Below, piece after piece: positions 10,880 to 20,757 of a DNA stretch of 64,000 bases. How positions within the stretch are numbered: the stretch's first letter is position 1; every line of letters starts with the position of its first letter. Origin of the DNA: Boswellia sacra. Lineage: Eukaryota; Streptophyta; Magnoliopsida; Sapindales; Burseraceae. The notes under the pieces are model-generated. The model did no database searches. It saw only the letters and a program-made list of their open reading frames with translations, and had not been told where the DNA came from. The stretch is taken from contig SNVD02011208.1 in assembly GCA_013180625.2 (NCBI GenBank), positions 360,501-424,500 on the forward strand, written 5' to 3'. Made by a program: the position numbers and the translations under genes.

Positions 10880-12490
10880 ATAGTGGATGCTCAAGGCATA
10901 TGACCGGAGATGCCTCCAAGTTCTCAAGATTAATCATGAAGAAAGGAGGATATGTGACCTTCGGTGATAATGCCAAAGGAAGGGTAATCGGACATGGTGA
11001 TATTGGTAACCCTTCTTCACCTATTAAAGATGTTTTGCTTGTTCATGGTTTAAAACATGATTTGATTAGCATTAGTCAATTGTGTGATAAAGGATATTTT
11101 GTTACTTTTGAGCCTAATAGATGTGTGATTAAGGATGTTAGTAACAATAAGACATTATTTGTTGGTAATAGATGTGGTAATATTTATACAATTGATATTG
11201 ATGTTAATGATCATGTAGAAAATTGTTTCATTGTTAATCATGATGCTTGGTTATGGCATAGAAGGTTAGGTCATGCTAGCATGGACACAATTTCAAAAAT
11301 TTCTAAAAATGATTTAGTTGATGGTCTTCCAAAAATAAAATTTGAAAAGGATAAGAATTGTGATGCTTGTCAATTTGGAAAACAAGTGAGAACTTCTTTT
11401 AAACAAAAGAAATTTATTTCAACAAATAAACCTCTACAATTACTTCATTTGGATTTATTTGGACCATCAAGAACTCAAAGCCTTGGTGGAAAGTATTATG
11501 TTTTTGTTATTGTGGATGATTATTCAAGATTCACTTGGGTATTATTCTTGAAAACTAAAAATGAGGCCATACAAGCTTTTTCAAAATTTACAAAAAGAGT
11601 CCAAAATCAAAAAGGGTATTCTATTGTGTCCATTAGGAGTGATCATGGTGGTGAAGTAGACAATGTTACATTTGAAAATCTTTGTGATGAAAATGGTTTT
11701 GAACATAATTTTTCCTCACCTAGAACTCCACAACAAAATGGTGTTGTTGAGAGGAAAAATAGGACTATCCAAGAAATGGCTAGGACCATGTTACTTAAAA
11801 ATAATTTGCCAAAATATTTTTGGGCCGAAGCCGTTAATACCGCATGCTTTATAATCAATAGAGTCCATATTAGAGCTTTAATAAAGAAAACTCCTTATGA
11901 ACTTTGGAAAAGAAGAAAACCCAACATTGGATTTTTTAAATTTTTTTGATGTAAGTGTTTTATTTTAAACACCAAGGATAACCTTGGAAAATTTGATGCA
12001 AAAGCCGATGTTGGAATTTTTGTTGGCTACTCCAACCATAGTAAAGCATATAGAGTTTTTAACAAAAAGACTCTTACTATTGAAGAATCTATGCATGTTG
12101 AATTTGATGAAACTAATGTTATTTCTTCAAAGAATTTAGATGATGATATTATTGAGGTAGAAAGGCAAATCAAGGAATCAAGGCTTGATGAAAAGAGCCA
12201 AGATGAATTACAACTTCAACAAGAAAAGCTTGAGGAAATAAATTTCTTCCCAAGAATTACCAAAGGAATGGAGGTACGCAAAAGCTCACCCTAAAGATCT
12301 CATTATTGGTGAACCATCACAAGGTATGAGAACTAGATCTTCTTTTAGGAACTTTTGTAATCATTTTGCATTTGTCTCTCAATTTGAACCAAAATCTTTT
12401 AAAGAAGCCAAAAATGACGAAAATTGGATTTTGGCTATGCAAGAATAATTGAACCAATTTGAGAGAAATCAAGTTTGGGAATTAGTCCCT
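10855..12490 (+). pseudogene. Sirevirus protease-integrase remnant, truncated before reverse transcriptase
   Basis: The protease has its DSG motif with the catalytic Asp codon at 10879, in a frame different from the upstream gag. The GAG-pre/zinc region follows (HRRLGH near 11255, CDAC near 11362). The integrase core keeps its D-D-E triad, with Asp codons at 11452 and 11641 and Glu at 11749. A TGA at 11947-11949 (probably GGA originally) interrupts an otherwise continuous frame that resumes after it and runs on to 12294. A frameshift follows before the block ending WELVPR near 12490. There the sequence leaves pol: reverse transcriptase and RNase H are deleted. The element is dead for self-replication. 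Confidence 0.9.
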
Positions 12491-12611
12491 AGACTTAAAT
12501 TTGACTAAACCCCTTAGTCAAGATAGATTTTGCATAACTAGAAGAGAATTAGGCATGTTGGATATGTCTTAATTTTGCTTTAATATGATAATCTTTGAAT
12601 GGTAGCATATG

Positions 12612-12811
12612 TTAAGGGGGAGAATATATTTAGGGGGAGTAGTTAATTTGATTACATTTTTTGATGATAACAAAAGGGGGAGAAATAGTTGGATTGCTTA
12701 TATTCATAACAAGTGCCATTTTTTTGTTTATTCTTGATTTTATTTTCATTCTTTATTTTAGATATTATTTGAAAACAATCAATGGTTTGTCATCATCAAA
12801 AAGGGGGAGAT
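12612..12811 (+). other. Multiple polypurine-tract boxes before the 3' LTR
   Basis: Four AAGGGGGAGA-like boxes occur near 12614, 12632, 12674 and 12801. The last abuts the 3' LTR at 12812 and is the likely plus-strand primer. Repeated PPT-like boxes in this position are a described hallmark of Sireviruses. Confidence 0.85.
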
Positions 12812-14586
12812 TGTTAGCCCTAAGGCTACATGATAATTTTGATGATAACAATACACATTGATTCATTGTGATTTACTAACATGTTTATTTATGTGCAAGA
12901 GTAATATCATTGAAATAATTGTAAAATCAAGAAAAGGCTTATTAAAATGAAGTGTTGAAGCTAAGGAGAAGACTACATGTTAAAGGCACCAAAGTTTAAG
13001 AACAAGGTTTGATTCAAGGAATGTGACACATGAGTAATGTTTAATCAATTGGTCATATATATCTCTATAGATGTCCAAATGACATAATTCTTAAGCCTTT
13101 GGAAAGCTTGCTAAATTTATAACATTTCATATGTTTTAAAGAAATTCAAATTTCAAGTGAAAGATTGTCCAAATCATCATACAAATTGAAAGACAAATGG
13201 AAGCAGTTGACATGAGCACCGAATACGCTTTTGGATATATCTTGAGCTAGAAAAATCAAAATAACTTGCTTCTTACGGCATTAGAAAGAGGACTTAATGA
13301 AGCACATTTCATATGTTTTGATGAAATTCAAATTTCAAACGTAAGGCTGATATAATTGACATGCAATTTGGTGGACTGATACAGAGAAGAAAAATTAACT
13401 CATTTGAGCACCAAATGATTTTTTATCCATATCTTGAGTTAGAGATATCCAAATGACTTGATTCTTATGGCATTGGAAAGATGATTCAATGGATCAGATT
13501 TCATATTCTTTGAATAAATTCAAATTTCAAATGGAAGGCTAACATAATACACATGCAAGTCGGTGGACTGACACAAGAAAGAAAAATCAAGTCACATGAG
13601 CATCGAATAATGTTTTGGCCATATCTTGAGCTAGATATATCCAAATGACTTGGTTCTTAATGCATTGGAAAGTTATTCAATTTTCCAGATCTTTTATGTT
13701 TTGCAGATCTTCAAATTTCAAACGGAACATTGACAAAAATGGCAGACAAGATTACGGCTTTTATGGTGGGCAGAAAATTTGGAGTTGGTGTCTTCACTTG
13801 ATTAAGTTCATCTTATTTGCCTATAAAAGGAGCCCTTCTCTCATGCATTCAGCAAGAAAAGAGAAAAGGGCAAGAGAAGCATTTTATCAAGCAAAAAACA
13901 AGAGAAATATCAAGTCTAGAGAGTTTTATATTCTTTATCTACTCTTTGAAGAGAGTTATACTTTTGTTGTAAAAATTTACTTTGTTCTTGTGTTGTGGTG
14001 AGAGTGAGATCTTCTTGTGAAGGATAAAAGTTATCCTTGAGAGAACTCTTTCCTTGGTGAGGTTGTTCATCAAGAAGAACTCTTGGTGTGGTAATATCAA
14101 GAGTTAAAGGAAGTTGCCTTGGTGAGGTTGTTCATCAAGAAGAACTCTTCGTGTGGTGATATCAAGAATTGAAGAAAGTTGCCTTGGTGAGGTTGTTCAT
14201 CAATAAGAACTCTTGGTGTGGTGTTATCAAGGGTTGGAAGAAAAAGTCTTGGTGAGGTTGTTCATTAAGCAAGTTGTAAAGATTTCTACAACTTAGTGGA
14301 AAGCTTAGCTCGTGGAGCTAGGAGCCCGTGGACGTAGGCAAGGTTTGCCGAACCACGTAAATTGAGTTTGCACTCTCTCTATCCCTTTCCTCTTGATATT
14401 TACTTGCACTTGTGATTGTTCTTTATTGCTATTCTCTTGATTGCATTCTATTTTCATCTTCTTCACCTTTATTCTCAAAGAAAGAGTTATATAATTTTGA
14501 TCTTCAAAGAAAAGTTTTACAAATCCATTTTGATAAATAAAAACCCAATTCACCCCCCCTCTTGGGTTGCCATACCTGGGTCAACA
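12812..14586 (+). repeat. 3' LTR of the Sirevirus-type element
   Basis: This 1775-bp copy of the 5' LTR ends CTGGGTCAACA and is followed by the GTTAG duplication at 14587-14591. It carries the same U3 tandem family (about 13037-13720), TATA box (13821-13830) and 65-bp array (about 14052-14270). Confidence 0.93.
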
Positions 14587-14591
14587 GTTAG

Positions 14592-14875
14592 TACAAGCAA
14601 CAATAGTTAATGATATTGAGGCTCAAAATTGAGGCTATGATATGCACTTGGAGAACTCCTCGATGACATTGACAAGAAGTTGAAGTAAATATACTTTCTA
14701 TGGAAAGCTAGAAGAATGATAAACAAAGTGAAAAAGATTATAAAACAAATGCTCATCTAAAACAATAACACAAATGCTCATCTGTTCCACAACTTAACAA
14801 ACAAGATTTTATAATTTTATAGCAATCAACATTTCTGCTTTTGTAAACAATAGAAGGAAAAAGAAACTGACTTAC
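14592..14875. other. CACTA interior after the Sirevirus, with second copy of the ~90-bp direct repeat
   Basis: After the right GTTAG the CACTA DNA resumes. Bases 14784-14874 duplicate about 5428-5519. Read on the minus strand they form the intron start after the DDB1 exon at 14876-15107. No gene lies here otherwise. Confidence 0.6.
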
Positions 14876-15107
14876 ATCCCAAATGCTCCTTAGTGATGAG
14901 ATTTAGGTCAAGAAGTGAAAATATCCTAACACTAATATCCATCCACATTCCAACTACAGCTATTTGACTATAGTTGGGATTTTCGCCAATAGGATTAATG
15001 TCAAGGCATGAGATCTCATACTCCAGTTGTGCATGTTTTACTTCTGTCAATACTCCATCACCAATTTCTAAATAAACTAAATGACCACCCCTAGTTGCCA
15101 GTATTGC
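14876..15107 (-). pseudogene. DDB1: Captured DDB1 exon (upstream part), inside the CACTA element
   Basis: The minus-strand exon opens after a TTTTAACAG acceptor (15108-15109) and reads ATRGGHLVYLEIGDG, then EVKHAQLEYEISCLDINPI, then DISVRIFSLLDLNLITKEHLG. It ends at a GTAAG donor (14871-14875). This is the DDB1 segment that directly precedes the GGEIIP block now at 4905-4955, so the Sirevirus and about 2 kb of other DNA sit between two neighbouring pieces of the same captured gene. The exon end is slightly altered: a T stands where the family has the start of a second Gly codon. Small substitutions from the family sequence are present but no stop. Confidence 0.92.
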
Positions 15108-15728
15108 CTGTTAAAAGTAGCAGTGCAACCAATAGATCAGCCATCTTTTCATGCTGTGCAATATTATGTATTTACAGCATGCTGCAGAATAGTGACAGTA
15201 AAAGGAGTTTGTAGGATAGTTGTAAAGGTGAACAATGTGCAATGGAGTGAATAAGGCAATTGAGTAAGGCAGAAGATCAGTAGAGAGGAGACAGGGCTTA
15301 ATAATGGCAATATATAGAAATAGTTTATAACAACCCAAAATCAATTTTGCGCAAACCAAGAGTACAAAGTCTCCATACCAAAATCAAAGCTAAATAGATT
15401 ACACAAAAACGAACCCCATGGAATTTTAATTTTATAACTCATGGAATTTTAACACTCAAAAAAAGAAAAAATATATCTCTTAAAATGAAAATATAAAGGG
15501 AAAGGAATCTCAAAAGCATTGCCAAGAAACAATCCTCTAAAACCAAGTCTGTAATCATGTATTATATGATGAATGATCTTCTTGAGGTTTCTAGAATGAA
15601 CATGTTAAAGTGGGAACTTAAAGGTCCAGTTTAGAATTAAAGATATAAATATTGAAGACACAAATTTTTAAGCAGGAAATTTCGAATATATCCAAAAATT
15701 AATGCAAAGCATAACTGATAGAGTTGAA
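15108..15728. other. CACTA interior, no recognisable gene
   Basis: This is AT-rich sequence between the DDB1 and F-box fragments. An 82-codon minus frame at 15111-15359 has no family resemblance and lies where a DDB1 intron would be. Nothing else is supported. Confidence 0.5.
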
Positions 15729-15729
15729 A

Positions 15730-17290
15730 AAGCAACCTCATACAGCTCAACATTCTTGAGATGATCCATTAAACATGAAATGTCTTGGTCCAATATCTCC
15801 CAGTCATCAACATCACACTATCAAGTGTAAACACATTGAATAACTAGTAAGTAAGAAATATTTATTACTATTAAAAAAAATAAAGAAGAAGAAGAAGAAA
15901 GAGTTATAGAAATCAATTTCACAAGCAACAGTGTAAGCAAGCATGATATTCTATTAACCAGTAACCCAATAGATTTCTTTTGAGAAACACTAAAGGTGTA
16001 ACATCAACCAAAAAAAAGACTTTTGATTACAAATTTACATTGGCTATATCAACATGGCCATCCTGGATGTGTCCAATTCTCTCAATTGATACTCGCACAT
16101 TCTTCTCGATGTGAACTTTGCAATGCATAGCAAGGAGCGCAGCTCAAGACCAAAATGGTTCAACTTATGAATCTTTAATCATTTTGCTTGTAAGTACTTA
16201 GGCCCCTTCAAATGCAGCATGTTCATTTTGCCATGCAGTAACTATCAATATTGATTTTTACAAATGCACAACGTTGACTTTGACTTTTTAATACTAATTA
16301 AAACCAAACATGAACTGCATTTTGAGAAGATCGGAGTTTTACTACATAGGCTTTTCCAATCAATAATGCACAGGAAAATATATGTCTAACAAGAACAGTA
16401 ATTTTAGGCGTTGAAATTACCCATTCAAAATATATTTTAAACGCTTCTAAATTGGGAGAGCAGTTAAGCAAAGTGATTAGTGATTGCATGTGTCGTTCAT
16501 CCATGCCCATCAACATTGTTAAGGACTTCAGATTATTAAACGATCCAGTGAAGCACTCTGGAATTGATAATCTGTCAAGAAACTGAAGACACAAAACAAA
16601 ATTAAAAAAAAGTTAACAATATGCTATGGAAGTTCAACAATTATAAGCAATGATTCAAGTTTAACGCTCAACAAATACAAATGTTAATATCATTCACAAA
16701 TCTATATTGAAAAATGAACTTATACCTGCAAAGCACCGACAGATAATTTCAGAACTTGAGTATTGCTAACTCCTTCAAGCATTTTACAGATTTCAAAAAT
16801 GCATTCTTCGTAATTTGGAATCTCACTGTTGGTTTCTAAGTGAATGCAGACATTCTGCAGTGTTCAGATTCTCAAAAAAGTAGTCTAGTGATGATGGACC
16901 TGTAAAATTGAACGCCACCAAATTTGGGCAAGCAACCTGAAGCTCCACATACTATAAACCATCACAGTTGTGTATACCACCATTATGTATAGTTAGATTC
17001 TTTAAACTAGCGAAAGAAATATCGAGAATCTCGAAATCACGAAAAACACATGCTTTAATAACTAAATCTTCCAGTACTGGACAACTTGAAATAAAATTTT
17101 TAAACAAGTTGAAATCAGAGAACTCAACCCTAAGCAAGTCAAGAGACCCGAGGCAGCTAAAACCATTATTAGGCAGCTCGAGAACACAAGAGCTGTCAAA
17201 ACATAACTTCAGTGACATGAGTGATTCAAAATTTACAAGGCAAGGGGGGAACGCAAATGGTACGCTTGAAATTATATTGAGATCAACAAA
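15730..17290 (-). pseudogene. Captured F-box/LRR/FBD gene fragment, inside the CACTA element
   Basis: Reading the minus strand, block 16726 to about 17290 encodes leucine-rich repeats of the plant F-box/LRR/FBD type (VPFAFPPCLVNFESLMSLKL, FISSCPVLEDLVIKACVF, SFASLKNLTIHNGG, VACPNLVAFNFTGPSSLDYF). It ends with LKLSVGALQ and a GTATA donor. Block 16421-16582, after a CTTCAG acceptor, continues FLDRLSIPECFTGSFNNLKSL to LLNCSPNLEAFKIYFEW. Block 15730-15822 gives an FBD-like DHLKNVELYEVA. A TAG after HNCDGL (near 16953) and a frameshift near 16845 break the frame. The N-terminal F-box is not seen. These proteins select substrates for SCF ubiquitin ligases. This copy is a dead slice. Confidence 0.78.
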
Positions 17291-18420
17291 ACAAAAGCAA
17301 CAAAAACTGAATATATTTATTCAACTTTCCCCACAAGCCAGAATCTTTATCATACCAATATCTCCCAGGCTTCAGCTTCAGAGGAGGGTTAGGACAACCC
17401 AAAATTGTTGTGGCTAATCATGGATTTATCAGTGAAACCTTTTCCAGTTTGTGTTTGTTGAGATTCTGAATATATATATTCACTCCCAGGCTACGCTTGA
17501 AAGATTCTGATAAAGATTCTGGGTTTCCTGTGAACTAATTACACATGAAACAAACAAAAAAACTAGTTTCACCTTTCACAAGTCTCCCACTTGTAAAAAG
17601 TAACAAACTGAACAGAAATGTGAGCTGCCACCCAACATAAAGGATTGTGTGTGACAGTAGGTTACATTTGGTTTTGAAAAGTTGGTGCATTGTATGACAG
17701 AAAGATGACCCATAAATTTTAGTTTACATGTGAAGAAGAGTTTAAGACTACAAAATGTACCAACAGGAGAAATATCGAACCATGAAACATACAAATAAAA
17801 AATCAGTTAAGGGAGAAAAATTTTTAGCCACAAGAAAAAAAAAAAGAAATTTCAAAAGCAACGATCCAATTTTAAAGGCCTCTAAAATTTCCAATTAAGT
17901 AGGCCAAACTAACCTTGTTCTTGGATGATTCTCACCGTTGCCATTTGCACTCATGGTTTTGCCATCTAAAAAAGAAACAAATCAACTAACTCATTGAGAA
18001 ACGAAAGCCATACGTATAATGATTAAGAACAAGTTTAAATAAAAGAAATGGTGACAAAATACCAGATACGTGAACTGTCTCCAAAGTTTTAGCAAGCTTT
18101 TCCAGACTGATGTAGGTAAAATAACTGTAACCCAAAAAGATAAAATAAACAAATAAACAAAACTTTAGACAAAACTTGGCTCACCATACGGCATAAGAAC
18201 TTAAAAACTATATTGACATCTGCTATCACACAACAATTATCTCCCAGATTCCACATATTCAGTTCGCAATACATACAACAAACACACACTGGAAAAGTTT
18301 TCACTAATGACATATGCTATCAGACAACAACCCAAAAACTATATTAACATATGCTATCAGACAACAACCAAGAATCGTTAAACTAAATATAACTCGTCGT
18401 GGCTCAACTGGCTTCTGTCA
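17291..18420. other. CACTA interior with one small exon-like piece
   Basis: On the minus strand a block at about 17915-17966 lies between a TTTTTAG acceptor and a GTTAGT donor and reads MSANGNGENHPRTR in one frame. It could be the start of the captured F-box gene, but I cannot confirm that. A sequence with CTCCCAGGCT recurs inverted near 17370 and 17488. Open frames at 16968-17417 (+), 17576-17794 (-) and 18089-18313 (-) show no family features. Confidence 0.4.
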
Positions 18421-18426
18421 TAATCA

Positions 18427-18592
18427 ACTGCTCAGGTCTTAGCTGATCGGAAGCACACTCCTTCTCAGCCTTTATTATCTGTTTCACCTCCAACGGGTTA
18501 CAATCCTTGGCAAAAATCCTCGAAGGCTTTCCCGAATCAGTCCTCTTCGCTTCATCGATCGTCTTCCAAAACACCTAACGCATTTCCTCCCT
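18427..18592 (-). pseudogene. Unidentified captured coding fragment
   Basis: A minus-strand open stretch of about 53 codons has ordinary protein composition: [20 protein letters not shown], then [18 protein letters not shown] and EQLIMTEAS before a stop. An in-frame TAG lies just upstream of its first residues, suggesting a broken longer frame. I do not recognise the family. It lies near the right end of the CACTA element, on the same strand as the DDB1 and F-box fragments, and is probably a third captured piece. Confidence 0.45.
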
Positions 18593-18599
18593 TCAAGCA

Positions 18600-19390
18600 T
18601 GGACCCCATTACCTTGATCAAGCAGTTGCTACAGTACCTTGCTTCACAAACCAAGCACACCTCTCTCTCCCTTAAACGACTCTGTTTCGAACACCGACTG
18701 CAAACTCCCCCTCTTGTATTCTTCTTCTTTGTCGCAACCTTCTCCTTCGAGTTTCCTTCTTATCTTCATCCCCATCCGGTTGTTGGGTCAGAGAAGGATT
18801 GGAGGCGTCAGCATCGAAGATTTGTGAGGAGAAATCATCAGTGGAAACATCCTCATTTTGGGTGGAAGTGTTATCAGGGGTTGAGGGTTTGGATCTGAGA
18901 TTGAGATCGGTGAAGGAAGGGCGGTTGAATCTGGTAGTTTTGCGTGTTGTTTTGGGAAGATTGAAAATTGGATTTAATAAGGCATTAGGTTTTGCGATTG
19001 ATATGAAAGTTCTAAGATGGTTGAAGTGATTAAAGTGAGGCGAAGGAATAGAGATTTGGGAACAAAGACATGACCCAGGAAAATAATAAGAAGAGGGAAC
19101 GTGAATTCGTTAGAGTGGGAAAGTGAAAGTGTGAAGGCTAGGGCAAAATGATTGGAAGAGGGAAAACGAAAAGATAGAGGAAAAAAATAAAGAAAGTTGA
19201 GCCAAAACGATAATACAGGAACATATACAAAATAATATATTTGTCATTATTATAAAAAATACGATAAATATATTATTAGAAAAAGACAAAAAGTGATGAG
19301 TAAGATAAAAATTTGAATTTGACTCTTATACTAATACTATAGTTCTCACTTTTTTAAAAAACTGTCAAATAAATAAAATACAAAGTGACA
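18600..19390. other. Right subterminal region of the CACTA element, no clear gene
   Basis: Short overlapping plus frames (18599-18898, 18639-18827, 18799-19029) cover a serine/proline-rich then glutamate/valine-rich stretch. None is convincing as a gene. The last 250 bases are A/T-rich and lack the palindrome cluster seen at the left end. Confidence 0.45.
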
Positions 19391-19402
19391 AATATACCAA
19401 AA

Positions 19403-19414
19403 ATTCTTGTAGTG
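19403..19414 (-). repeat. CACTA right terminal inverted repeat
   Basis: ATTCTTGTAGTG is the inverted complement of the left terminus for at least 11 bases. The TGT duplication (19415-19417) follows, then the copia frame resumes. Confidence 0.92.
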
Positions 19415-19417
19415 TGT

Positions 19418-20151
19418 GTGTATAAGACCTGACATTTCATATGCAATTGGAATTGTGAGCAGGTATATGCATGATTCTGGTAAAGGATATTGGCCGACAG
19501 TGAAATGGATTCTATAGTATTTATTAAAAAATTGTAGATGTTGGCTTAGTCTTTGAGAGAGTTGATATGTGTGATCAGTATTTTGTTGGTTATATTGATT
19601 CTGATTATATTAGTGATTTAGACAAACGTCGTTCGACAACCTGTTTTGTGTTTATTCTTACAAGAACACCAGTGAGTTTCAAATCTACATTTACAGTTTA
19701 CAATGGCTTTGTCTACTACAGAGGCAGAGATCATGGCAATTACAAAGGCTATGAAGGAATCTATTTGGATACAAGGATTGTTAGATGAATTAGGAGTTGG
19801 TCAGAAGAAGATCGCTATTTATTCTAGCAATCAAACTGCTATTCATTTAGCAAAGAATCTTGCGTTCCATGTCCGTACGAAGTATATTGATGTTGAGTAT
19901 CATTTTATGCAGGAAATCATTGATGAAGAAAGAATCTTATGTCAAAAGATTAGGACCTTGAGAATGCCGCAGATATGTTGACTAAGGTTGTAACAGCGAT
20001 CAAGTTCAGTAATTATTTGGACTTGATCAACATTGTGTGAGTTTGACCACGCCTTTGGGTGCATTTGGAGGTGTTGTAGTTCATAAATAGAGAATATTGA
20101 AAAAAAAGAAGAGTTTTATGGTGGATCAGCATATTTGAAAAGGTAGAGAAT
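19418..20151 (+). pseudogene. Right part of the outer copia element: RT end and RNase H
   Basis: The frame continues from 3146 with CIRPDISYAIG, then a stop. RNase H follows with DSDYISDLDKRRSTT at about 19605-19640 and, in a second frame, LSTTEAEIMAITKAMKESIW at about 19706-19770, then HVRTKYIDVEYHFMQE near 19870-19920. The two frames overlap around 19700, so at least one indel is present. A purine-rich tract with the GGTAGAGAAT end (20140-20151) precedes the LTR. Confidence 0.85.
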
Positions 20152-20757
20152 TGTTATGTGGGTGGCTCATATGCTTGAGTCCCATATCGCCTATTTGCAA
20201 AAGAGTAAGCTTTTGGATGGCTTACAAAAGAAAGCCAAAATGTGTTGTGTAAGTATCCCTTGTTAAATATGCTTCCCTACCAACCCCTCCACCCACCCAT
20301 ACACACACACCCCACACCCACCCACCCCCCCGGCCAACCCCAAAATCCATTTGTAAGGTCTATTATTTAAGACCTCATAGTTTAAGTATCTTTCATTAAG
20401 GACCCTAAAATTTGCATAATTTTCCCTTTTTGATTTTGGGTATTTGTAGTATTGTCCAATTATTTGGTTAATTACATTTGCCCAACTATTTAGACATTTA
20501 CTTTGGCCCTAATAGTTTGAGAATTTGTATTGTGGTCTAAAAGTTTGTAATTCCTTTGGAAGATAGTGGAAGTTTTCCAGTGGCATCCAAGGATGTAGGT
20601 AACAATATCGAATCTTATTAAATCTCGGTGTTCTTTCTCTTTTAGCATTGCTAATTGGTTGGTTGCCTCTTTGGTTATTATTATATTTGATTAGCTAGCA
20701 TTCTTTGTGGTTGTGTGCATTTATATTTGTGGAATCACTTCTGTCCTGTGCATAACA
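20152..20757 (+). repeat. 3' LTR of the outer copia element (right end approximate)
   Basis: The LTR starts TGTTATGTGGGTGGC straight after the polypurine stretch. Its right end is uncertain because the 5' LTR is outside the window. A CA end at CATAACA (20757) gives a plausible length of about 600 bp. It includes a C/A-rich low-complexity block at 20280-20335. Confidence 0.55.

Larger units (their letters stand above)
7315..14586 (+). mobile_element. Sirevirus-type Ty1/copia retrotransposon, RT-less deletion derivative
   Basis: The boundaries are exact: TGTTAG...TCAACA LTRs at 7315-9089 and 12812-14586 (both 1775 bp), a PBS matching initiator Met tRNA, a polypurine tract and a perfect 5-bp duplication. 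Features of the Sirevirus lineage are the long LTRs, two zinc knuckles in the gag region, and several AAGGGGGAG boxes before the 3' LTR. The gag, protease and integrase regions are present. The sequence jumps from the segment just before reverse transcriptase (ENWILAMQE, WELVPR) to the 3' untranslated region, so RT, RNase H and any envelope-like frame are gone. It could move only with help from a full-length relative. The LTRs differ at roughly one base in twenty by eye over their first 200 bases. Confidence 0.93.
3147..19414. mobile_element. Non-autonomous CACTA (En/Spm-type) element carrying host gene fragments (Pack-CACTA)
   Basis: The element begins CACTACAAGAAAAAT and ends with the inverted complement ATTCTTGTAGTG. 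It is flanked by a perfect 3-bp duplication (TGT) and inserted into copia coding sequence. The left end carries clustered subterminal palindromes typical of CACTA elements. I see no TnpD/TnpA-like transposase in any frame. Instead the interior holds minus-strand pieces of DDB1 and an F-box/LRR/FBD gene plus exon-like pieces I cannot name. A Sirevirus-type retrotransposon (7315-14586) accounts for 7.3 kb of the 16.3 kb. Without it and its duplicated GTTAG the element is about 9 kb. It would need a transposase from elsewhere to move. Confidence 0.92.

Noticed and set aside
12490..12811. Envelope-like frame of the Sirevirus
   Set aside because: Only about 320 bases remain between the truncated pol and the 3' LTR, consisting of untranslated sequence and polypurine boxes.
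18599..19029. Three overlapping plus frames near the CACTA right end
   Set aside because: Mutually overlapping and low-complexity. No homology is recognisable and the region is subterminal transposon DNA.
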